64,000 nucleotides of DNA, taken from assembly GCA_019359765.1 (NCBI GenBank), contig JAHHGU010000010.1:1-64000 (forward strand), read 5' to 3'. A program made the position numbers and the translations under genes. The notes beneath the pieces were generated by a model. That model made no database searches. It saw only the letters and a list, made by a program, of their open reading frames with translations, and was not told the DNA's origin. Every line of letters starts with the position of its first letter. The stretch's first letter is position 1. Source of the DNA: Aphanothece sp. CMT-3BRIN-NPC111 (lineage in GTDB: Bacteria; Cyanobacteriota; Cyanobacteriia; Cyanobacteriales; JAHHGU01). Shown one piece after another: positions 1-6,309 of the stretch.

Positions 1-699
1 GCCATTGAAAGCCTGACTGCTGAAGCTCACTTCTCTCAATAGCTCTCAACTCTTGCAAGTCTACTACTTTTGACCGCAACTTGGTATAAGGGGGGTTTAA
101 TGCGACCTAACGGTTCCTGGACGCGCAACGGCAACCCCGACCATTTGCGGCAGGCTATCCGGATCAGCTTCGAGGCTTTGGGCGGGGAAAAACCGATTGA
201 TGTCTGGCAGTATCACGCACCAGAGCCTGATTACACCATTGAGGAGTCACTAGCACCAGCGAAAAAAGCGGTAGATGAGGGCATGATCCGGTTTGTCGGT
301 GTCTCTAACTTCTCCGTCGAGCAAATTAAACGTGCCCGTGATGTTGTCGAAATTGTCTCCGTCCAGAACCAGTACAATCCCTGGTATCGGCAGCCTGAGG
401 TTGATGGCGTCCTTGAGTATTGCGATCGCGAAAAACTGACCTTCCTGCCTTGGAAACCTCTGGGAGGCAGTAGCCGCGTTAGTCAGCTTGAAGACATTCG
501 CGCGATCGCTCTGCTGGCAAAAGAAAAGAGTGTATCTGTCTACCAAATTGTACTGGCATGGCTCCGGGCCAAGTCACCTGCGATCGTGCCTATCCCCGGT
601 GCCAGCAAGACATCGAGCATTGAAGATTCAGTGCGTGCTGTTGAGGTCAAGCTGTCTGAGGAAGAAGTACGTCGGATCGACGCTGAGACAGCTGAGTGA
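1..699 (+). pseudogene. Aldo/keto reductase remnant, 5' part outside window
   Basis: From about position 70 the frame matches the C-terminal two thirds of an NADP-dependent aldo/keto reductase: a KGGLMRPNGSW segment like the usual ATKGG strand with the catalytic Lys, then IDVWQYHAPEP, RFVGVSNFS, VSVQNQYNP and the cofactor-binding end IVPIPGASKTSSIEDS. The N-terminal half of the barrel, with the catalytic Asp and Tyr, is not in the window. The same frame is open from base 1 and reads ESLTAEAH, resembling the family's EELIAEAL helix, but is cut by TAG at 40-42. The only later starts are TTG at 70 and ATG at 100. I infer a decayed gene; a short expressed fragment is possible but would lack catalytic residues. 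Confidence 0.65.
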
Positions 700-757
700 C
701 ATACTCCTACACTTACCCGAATGGAAGTGTTTATCACCAACTCCAGCTATTGCTTCC

Positions 758-863
758 GATTTTGGATTTTAGATTTACGATTCTGGATTGGGCTAATAGA
801 AGCGATAATTTAGAAACTTCGCAGCTAGCCCGCATCATTCTCATAATCCAAAATCCAAAATCC
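758..863. repeat. Heptad-type inverted repeat between convergent genes
   Basis: Tandem GATTTTGGATT-like heptads at 758-791 are answered by the inverted AATCCAAAATCC heptads at 845-863, abutting the ndhJ stop. It could fold as a bidirectional terminator. Related arrays occur at 32720-32755 and inside a coding region near 42700. Confidence 0.7.
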
Positions 864-1493
864 TTAATAAGCGTCTTGCAACTCGTAAAAGTCTGGCGAG
901 ATATAATCCTTCCGCAAAGGCCAACCCACCCAATCTTCTGGCATCAAAAGCCGCTTCAGGTTGGGATGCCCTTCATAGATAATGCCAAACATATCGTAGG
1001 ACTCTCGCTCTTGCCAGTCTGACGTCTTCCAGATCCAATACACCGAAGGCACTCTGGGGTTTTCCCGGGGCAGGAACACCTTCAGCCGCACTTCCTCAGG
1101 CCGATCGGCATTGTCACTGACTTTAATTAAGTGGTAAAAGCTGACCAAGTCCTCACCTGGTCCCACATCATAACCGCCTTGACATTGCAGGTAATTAAAG
1201 CCGTAAGCATAAAGTGCTGTCGCGATCGGAATTAAAACTTCCGGACCAACTTTGAGCACCTCAACACCTTGATGATCCTGCTCAAGTGCTTCATGATCAA
1301 AGCCATTTTTTGTCAGCCACTGTGAAACCTTACCAGCCTCAACCAGTTGGGACGCCTCAGCATTTTCTGTTGGGGAAGTTGCTGGTTTAGACTCTTTAGG
1401 CTCAGCGTTTTCTGCTTGGGAAGTTGCTGGCTTAGCCTCTTTAGGCTCAGCATTTTCTGCTTGGGAAGTTTCTGGCTTAGACTCTTCAGCCAC
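864..1493 (-). CDS. ndhJ: NAD(P)H-quinone oxidoreductase subunit J
   Basis: Subunit of the cyanobacterial NDH-1 complex in the thylakoid membrane (peripheral arm, equivalent to NuoC / 30-kDa subunit), used in respiration, cyclic electron flow and CO2 uptake. The core from about residue 50 has the family blocks [24 protein letters not shown] and [18 protein letters not shown]. The protein has 209 residues, longer than the usual 160-175, because the first ~45 residues are a low-complexity 15-residue repeat ([14 protein letters not shown]). Start is GTG at 1493; it overlaps the end of ndhK by 8 nt, consistent with translational coupling in a C-K-J operon. Confidence 0.95.
   Translation of the reverse strand: MAEESKPETSQAENAEPKEAKPATSQAENAEPKESKPATSPTENAEASQLVEAGKVSQWLTKNGFDHEALEQDHQGVEVLKVGPEVLIPIATALYAYGFNYLQCQGGYDVGPGEDLVSFYHLIKVSDNADRPEEVRLKVFLPRENPRVPSVYWIWKTSDWQERESYDMFGIIYEGHPNLKRLLMPEDWVGWPLRKDYISPDFYELQDAY
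1357..1485. repeat. 45-bp tandem repeat inside ndhJ 5' end
   Basis: Three near-identical units with period 45 bp (TCAGC[A/G]TTTTCTG starts at 1357, 1402 and 1447) encode the 15-residue N-terminal repeat of NdhJ. In-frame period and near identity indicate recent slippage or unequal exchange. Confidence 0.9.
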
Positions 1494-2232
1494 GATTTAC
1501 CTCCTGTTTTTCGGAAGCCTTGAGCGCTGGCGACACGGGCATACCCGTCGCTGCCGCCAATTCCTGGGGCGGTGTTTCGCGGGTGCCAGACTGTAAGTAT
1601 TTCCCGGTTAAAATCGGCGGCACAACCTTCATCTCGTGGGTTGTGCTGTAATACCGATGTATTTGCTTGACTTGACCCCGCTCCTGCATGGACTCATTGG
1701 CGACTTTCTTACGCAGCTTAATAATGGCATCCATGATCGCTTCTGGGCGGGGCGGGCAGCCTGGGAGGTAGACATCTACAGGAATTAGCTTATCCACTCC
1801 TCGAACTGCCGTTGGGGAGTCAACGGTAAACATACCGCCAGTAATGGTGCAGGCTCCCATCGCTATTACATACTTCGGCTCTGGCATTTGCTCGTAGAGG
1901 CGAACCAAGGCTGGTGCCATTTTCATCGTGATCGTGCCAGCTGTAATGATTAAATCCGCTTGCCTGGTGCTGGCACGAGGAACCAAGCCAAATCGGTCAA
2001 AGTCAAACCGGGAACCAATCATGGCGGCAAATTCAATGAAGCAGCAGGCGGTGCCAAACATGAGGGGCCACAGGCTGGAAAGCCGAGACCAGTTGTAGAG
2101 GTCATCTACGGTCGTGAGAATGACATTTTCCGAAAGTTCTTGAGTAACTGTTGGGCGCTCAATCGGGTTGATAATTCGCTCTTTCTGCTGCTGCGCCAAG
2201 GCAGCGTTATCAGTTGTAGTGTTAGAGTTCAT
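1486..2232 (-). CDS. ndhK: NAD(P)H-quinone oxidoreductase subunit K
   Basis: NDH-1 peripheral-arm subunit (PSST/NuoB type) that binds the terminal 4Fe-4S cluster N2. Cluster ligands are visible as the CC pair in [12 protein letters not shown], the Cys in [10 protein letters not shown] and the Cys in [13 protein letters not shown] set the start at ATG 2232 because it overlaps the ndhC stop as ATGA, the usual coupled arrangement; the frame stays open to 2259 and ATG 2238 is an alternative. The product is about 248 residues, with a family-typical variable C-terminal tail rich in Pro and Thr. It is the middle gene of ndhC-K-J. Confidence 0.96.
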   Translation of the reverse strand: MNSNTTTDNAALAQQQKERIINPIERPTVTQELSENVILTTVDDLYNWSRLSSLWPLMFGTACCFIEFAAMIGSRFDFDRFGLVPRASTRQADLIITAGTITMKMAPALVRLYEQMPEPKYVIAMGACTITGGMFTVDSPTAVRGVDKLIPVDVYLPGCPPRPEAIMDAIIKLRKKVANESMQERGQVKQIHRYYSTTHEMKVVPPILTGKYLQSGTRETPPQELAAATGMPVSPALKASEKQEVNRG

Positions 2233-2591
2233 GACCATTCCAGCGCTCCTTTGCGCCATGCGTAAACAAGAGCAATCACAAGAATTGCAATAAAAATTAG
2301 GGCTTCAATAAAAGCCAGTAACCCAAGACGACTAAAGGCAACAGCCCACGGATAGAGGAACACAGTTTCAACATCAAAAACCACGAAAACCAAGGCAAAC
2401 ATGTAATAGCGGATGTTGAACTGAATCCAAGCGCCCCCAATTGGTTCCATGCCAGATTCGTAAGTAGTGCGTCGCTCTGGACTGGAACCACTCGGTCGTA
2501 GAAGCTTAGAGGCAGTTAGTGCCAGAAGAGGAACCAGGCTGCAAGCTAGCAGGAAGCCTAGAAGATACTCATAGCCGCTGAGGACAAACAC
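2229..2591 (-). CDS. ndhC: NAD(P)H-quinone oxidoreductase subunit 3
   Basis: Membrane-arm subunit of NDH-1 (ND3/NuoA type). The 120 residues contain three hydrophobic segments (about 8-28, 62-84 and 90-110). The conserved acidic motif [16 protein letters not shown] lies in the second and the family's [15 protein letters not shown] loop precedes it. Start is GTG at 2591. It is the first gene of ndhC-K-J. The 40 bases before it are the downstream exon of the group II intron called next, so the mRNA leader is probably interrupted. Confidence 0.96.
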   Translation of the reverse strand: MFVLSGYEYLLGFLLACSLVPLLALTASKLLRPSGSSPERRTTYESGMEPIGGAWIQFNIRYYMFALVFVVFDVETVFLYPWAVAFSRLGLLAFIEALIFIAILVIALVYAWRKGALEWS

Positions 2592-2634
2592 GATAGGTAA
2601 CTACCACTTAGGTGAAAGGACTTGTGTGATTTGG

Positions 2635-3376
2635 GTAGGTTAGGAACATTGCTGTCTCTTTCCCCCCTCACAACCGTGCTTACAAGTTTCCAAGTACACG
2701 GCTCAAGGAAATTAGGAGGCATCCGTTTTGGGGATGTCTTTTTCGATAGTATATTCTACCTACTTCCGACTATGATGTTGTTGATGAGAAAGGTAGTGGA
2801 GGAATTGAAGGTTTTTGTCTGTGCCCTTTCCTGCTTGGGATACTGAGGTTCTGTGATGTAGGTGTAAGTATTCCCCGTTAGATTAGGGATTGATCACACA
2901 TCGACCATTTCTAGCCCTCTACTTTGGCTATTTTTTTTGATGGCTGGGGATTTGTTGGCTGCTTTTAGCCTTTTCCCTTTCCTCCCAGTATTTTCTTAGG
3001 TCAGGACAGTGGAAGTGAGTAACTTGCTCCTTGATACTGCTGCTGTCGGGAAAGCAGTTCCGACAGCCTGTAATCACGGTGCCTAGGAAAGTTTGTTTCC
3101 TAGCCATATTGTCTTTACCCTAGCCCCTTGTCCGTATTCGACTAATATATTTTGGGACATTTCACCTTTTAGCTGGGAGACAGGCGGATTGCTCTGACTG
3201 CCCCTGTGGGCGGGTACTAGCTTCGCACACTAGCCAGGAGTCTTTCTGAGGGACTCACTTTCTGGATCGATATCGGGTCGTACTTACTTCTTTACATTAT
3301 ATCGGGTACGCCTCTCCCAGAAAGCATGGCCTTGGGCGCTGCCATTTAAAGGCACTACCAAGAGCCGGAGCCGCAC
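2635..3376 (-). mobile_element. Group II intron, apparently ORF-less, in ndhCKJ leader
   Basis: On the minus strand the element opens with GTGCG at 3376, matching the group II 5' consensus GUGYG. Near the other end (2704-2671) is a 34-nt domain V: GAGCCGTG, a GAAA-capped distal helix, a 2-nt AG bulge and closing CACGGTT. A candidate domain VI follows, ending CTAACCTAC near 2635. The ~740-nt length fits domains I-VI with no room for a reverse transcriptase, and I see no such frame. The distal helix of domain V has two opposed U-U pairs, so splicing may be weakened. The 3' boundary is uncertain by several bases. Orientation matches ndhC, so it would be transcribed in the operon leader; mobility would need a maturase in trans. 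Confidence 0.85.
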
Positions 3377-3456
3377 CAGATTAAAAAGTTTAAACACTTA
3401 TGCCATAATTTGTAACAGAGATTTTAATATTTGCGTCTCAATTCCTTCGGTGAGCA
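3377..3456. promoter_or_regulatory. Shared divergent promoter region, ndhCKJ / rubA
   Basis: This 80-base AT-rich stretch separates the intron's 5' end from the rubA start. It must hold the ndhCKJ promoter if the intron is spliced from that mRNA. AT-rich -10-like hexamers exist on the minus strand, but no confident -35/-10 pair can be assigned by eye. Confidence 0.4.
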
Positions 3457-3792
3457 ATGAGCAATCAAGCTGTTGAGGCCAAAAGGCTGGACCGCCACGA
3501 ATGTCGAGCTTGTGGCTATGTTTATGAACCGGAAAAGGGTGATAACACCCAGGGCATTCCTCCAGGAACGCCCTTTGAAGAATTACCACCCAACTGGCGC
3601 TGTCCAATTTGTTCAGCGCGGGCGGCGGCGTTTCAAAATATTGGCTCCACAGGCTCCCCCTCTGGGTTTAAGGAAAATCTGGACTACGGTCTCGGTATCA
3701 ACCGTTTAACGCCAGGTCAGAAGAATCTCCTCATCTTTGGGGGGTTAGCCTTAGGGATTTTGTTTTTTCTTAGTCTCTACGGTTTGCATTAA
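3457..3792 (+). CDS. rubA: Membrane-anchored rubredoxin RubA
   Basis: Small Fe(Cys)4 electron-transfer protein. Metal ligands are CRACGY (about residues 17-20) and CPICSA (about 50-53), with the family's PPGTPFEELPPNWRCP loop. A C-terminal membrane helix (about 88-108, NLLIFGGLALGILFFLSLY) anchors it, as in oxygenic phototrophs, where RubA is implicated in photosystem biogenesis. It heads the conserved order rubA-ycf48-psbEFLJ. ATG at 3457 follows a GGTGA-type ribosome site, and 111 residues is normal for the family. Confidence 0.96.
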   Translation: MSNQAVEAKRLDRHECRACGYVYEPEKGDNTQGIPPGTPFEELPPNWRCPICSARAAAFQNIGSTGSPSGFKENLDYGLGINRLTPGQKNLLIFGGLALGILFFLSLYGLH

Positions 3793-3920
3793 TACCCACT
3801 GTTGGGTTTAGGGGTGACTAAGGTTGTACTGAGGTACGAACAACTACGCCCAATTCCAAAGAGCGCACATATCTACCGATTTTCCCTAGCCCCTAACTTC
3901 TTCAACCAGTTCTGGACACC

Positions 3921-4925
3921 ATGAACTCAATTGTGAGATTTTTGAAACAAATCGTAATATTGCTGGCGATCGCCCTTTTGTGTGCCAGCTGTAGTAAAGT
4001 ACCCTCTCTAAGCGACAACCCCTGGCAAGCCCTGACCCTGCCTACACAGGCAAATATCCAGGACATTGGGTTTATGGAAGACCTTAATCATGGATGGCTG
4101 GTGGGCAGTGACTCCACAATCCTGGAAACAACTGATGGCGGCAACACCTGGCAGCCGAAAACTCTGGAACTAGGTGACCAAAAGTACCGCTTTACTTCAG
4201 TAAGTTTTGCTGGTTCGGAGGGCTGGGTTACTGGGGAACCTTCCATCCTGCTGCATACCACAGACGCTGGAAAATCCTGGTCTCGCATTCCGCTGAGTAG
4301 CAAGTTACCTGGTGCCCCTAATACGATTGTGGCGCTTGGCCCTAATTCCGCTGAGATGACTACTAATGTGGGGGCTATCTACCGGACATCAGACTCCGGT
4401 AAAAATTGGAAAGCAATGGTTTCCGAAGCCGTGGGTGTTGTTCGCAATATCTCTCGTTCGGCAGATGGCAAGTATGTGGCGGTGTCGGCAAAAGGCAGCT
4501 TCTACTCTACCTGGGAACCTGGTCAGGATGCCTGGGTACCCCATAACCGCAATAGTTCCCGTCGCGTAGAGAATATGGGATTTGCTCAAGATGGGCGTCT
4601 TTGGATGCTGGCGCGGGGCGGTCAAATTCAATTTAGCGCTCCAGAGGACAAGGAAGCCTGGGAAGAGGCTCAATATCCAGAGAAATCTGGCAGTTGGGGT
4701 TTACTTGATTTGGCTTACCGGACGCCTGATGAAATTTGGCTGTCTGGTGGCAGTGGCAATTTATTCTGTAGTTTGGATGGGGGCAAAACATGGCAAAAAG
4801 ACCGCCAAGTTGAGGATGTGCCATCTAACTTGTACAAGATTGTGTTTGTGACACCGGAGCGCGGATTTATTATTGGTCAAGGCGGTGTTTTGCTGAAATA
4901 TGAAGGTTCAACATCCGCAGCTTGA
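3921..4925 (+). CDS. ycf48: Photosystem II assembly factor Ycf48
   Basis: Lumenal lipoprotein needed for early PSII reaction-centre assembly (HCF136 in plants). The 334 residues begin with a lipoprotein signal (hydrophobic stretch then CASC lipobox, Cys about 25). A seven-bladed propeller follows, with recurring blade motifs such as TTDGGNTWQPK, TTDAGKSWSRI, TSDSGKNWKAM and SLDGGKTWQKD. It lies between rubA and psbE, the standard cyanobacterial order, which ties its role to cytochrome b559 and D1 assembly. Confidence 0.96.
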   Translation: MNSIVRFLKQIVILLAIALLCASCSKVPSLSDNPWQALTLPTQANIQDIGFMEDLNHGWLVGSDSTILETTDGGNTWQPKTLELGDQKYRFTSVSFAGSEGWVTGEPSILLHTTDAGKSWSRIPLSSKLPGAPNTIVALGPNSAEMTTNVGAIYRTSDSGKNWKAMVSEAVGVVRNISRSADGKYVAVSAKGSFYSTWEPGQDAWVPHNRNSSRRVENMGFAQDGRLWMLARGGQIQFSAPEDKEAWEEAQYPEKSGSWGLLDLAYRTPDEIWLSGGSGNLFCSLDGGKTWQKDRQVEDVPSNLYKIVFVTPERGFIIGQGGVLLKYEGSTSAA

Positions 4926-5084
4926 AAAGATGAGCCAGAAGTTGGCACGCGGCTCAGCAACTGCAACTCCCAAGGAGCATAAAATTGCGTAACGCCTAGC
5001 AACTATAGTATTGCTTGTGACTATATACTAGGTTTCGTGTCAGATCAACTGAGTTTTTAGTTGTTGTCATCAGGAGGAATCTCA

Positions 5085-5330
5085 ATGTCAGGTACAACAG
5101 GAGAGCGTCCCTTTTCGGACATTATTACTAGTGTTCGTTACTGGGTAATTCACAGTATTACCATTCCCGCTTTGTTTATTGCCGGCTGGCTATTTGTTCA
5201 AACAGGTCTGGCATACGATGCCTTTGGGACACCTCGCCCCAATGAGTATTTCACCCAGAATAGAGTTGAATTGCCTATTGTGTCAGACCGCTTTGAAAGC
5301 AAGAAGCAAGTTGATCAGTTTGTTAAGTAA
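5085..5330 (+). CDS. psbE: Cytochrome b559 subunit alpha
   Basis: 81-residue PSII core subunit binding heme with PsbF. It begins [20 protein letters not shown]; the axial His is in [17 protein letters not shown], followed by the lumenal tail [17 protein letters not shown] at 5085 is chosen over the in-frame upstream start (5061) because AGGAGGA lies at 5072-5078 and the family begins MSG. First gene of psbEFLJ. Confidence 0.98.
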   Translation: MSGTTGERPFSDIITSVRYWVIHSITIPALFIAGWLFVQTGLAYDAFGTPRPNEYFTQNRVELPIVSDRFESKKQVDQFVK

Positions 5331-5352
5331 TTTGTTGTTTCATTAGTTGTAA

Positions 5353-5490
<138 letters not shown>

Positions 5491-5499
5491 GAGAAACTT

Positions 5500-5622
5500 A
5501 TGCCGGATCGTATTCCCAATCCAAATAATCAACCTGTTGAGTTAAACCGGACTTCCCTTTACTTGGGCTTGCTACTGATTTTTGTTCTCGGTATCCTGTT
5601 TTCCAGTTATTTCTTTAACTAA
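5500..5622 (+). CDS. psbL: Photosystem II protein L
   Basis: 40-residue single-helix PSII subunit at the dimer interface. It starts [20 protein letters not shown] and ends ILFSSYFFN, the invariant family terminus. It begins 9 bp after psbF, with GGAGAA just upstream of the ATG. Confidence 0.97.
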   Translation: MPDRIPNPNNQPVELNRTSLYLGLLLIFVLGILFSSYFFN

Positions 5623-5669
5623 CAGGGCTTAGCTGAATCATTGTTGGGATAAATTAGGAGTGAAAAACT

Positions 5670-5789
5670 ATGTCTGGAACTGGAAGAATTCCTTTGTGGG
5701 TGGTAGCAACTATTGTGGGTATAGCTGCAATCACAGTTCTCGGTCTTTTCTTCTATGGTGCTTACGCTGGCATAGGCTCCTCTTTGTAG
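5670..5789 (+). CDS. psbJ: Photosystem II protein J
   Basis: 39-residue single-helix PSII subunit, [17 protein letters not shown] at the start and [11 protein letters not shown] at the end, as in the family. TTAGGAG lies 11-17 bp upstream of the ATG. Last gene of the psbEFLJ operon. Confidence 0.97.
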   Translation: MSGTGRIPLWVVATIVGIAAITVLGLFFYGAYAGIGSSL

Positions 5790-5817
5790 CCTTTACCTCC
5801 GCTAGTGTCACAAAAGC

Positions 5818-5975
5818 GATTAGCAATTAGCAATTAGCTTAAACCCAATGGGCTTTAGGCAAGGGCTTGAAAACGGACGTCAAGAAAGATCGGCGCAAGC
5901 GCTCTAGGTTCAAATTTTTCTTTGACTCCACGGCTCTCATCCAGGGGGTTGTAACCGCTAGCTAATAGCTAATAG
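5818..5975. repeat. GATTAGCAATTAGC heptads and inverted partner
   Basis: Tandem TTAGCAA heptads near 5818-5838 are answered by inverted AGCTAATAGCTAATAGCT near 5959-5977. The interval after psbJ contains no gene I can support. Confidence 0.5.
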
Positions 5976-6036
5976 CTTTCTTTGCCAACGGCTCATTTGC
6001 TGCGGGTCTGAAGTTTAACTTTGCTTAAAAAATGAA

Positions 6037-6070
6037 GAACCGCCGATTTAAGTTAAACCGGCGGTTTTTT
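6037..6070. terminator. Rho-independent terminator after psbEFLJ
   Basis: Perfect stem AACCGCCG (6038-6045) / CGGCGGTT (6059-6066) with a 13-base loop, followed by a run of six T. On the opposite strand it is followed by a T-rich stretch, so it may also stop psaI transcription. Confidence 0.85.
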
Positions 6071-6088
6071 ATCTGACCTAGGCAACTG

Positions 6089-6205
6089 TTAAATGCCCGT
6101 GGGGTCTTCGTGTTCGATGTAAATGAATAAGAAAGACATCGCTAATGCCGGGAAGACCAGACCCACTAAGGGGACGAGGATATAAGGTAAAAAGGAAGCT
6201 GACAT
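6089..6205 (-). CDS. psaI: Photosystem I subunit VIII
   Basis: 38-residue single-helix PSI subunit, found by reading the minus strand. It begins [20 protein letters not shown] and ends in an acidic [12 protein letters not shown] tail. The family pattern is SYLPWILIPMVGWLFPA then LLFIHIESE. PsaI helps hold PsaL and so supports PSI trimers. It stands alone here rather than next to psaL, convergent with psbJ across the terminator. Confidence 0.9.
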   Translation of the reverse strand: MSASFLPYILVPLVGLVFPALAMSFLFIYIEHEDPTGI

Positions 6206-6309
6206 GGCAAAATTTCCTATCTAATTTAAATTACAAAATCGATTCTACCCGACTTGGGGTTATCCCTCGTCATCCCAGATATAGGGATGGGGAAATTGCC
6301 GCTAAATGC

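Noticed and set aside
2622..2846. 74-codon plus-strand frame between ndhC and rubA
   Set aside because: It lies on the antisense of intron domains V-VI and has no coding character.
5011..5040. psbE promoter
   Set aside because: TATACT at 5024-5029 is a fair -10, but no -35 at proper spacing could be assigned, so it is not listed.
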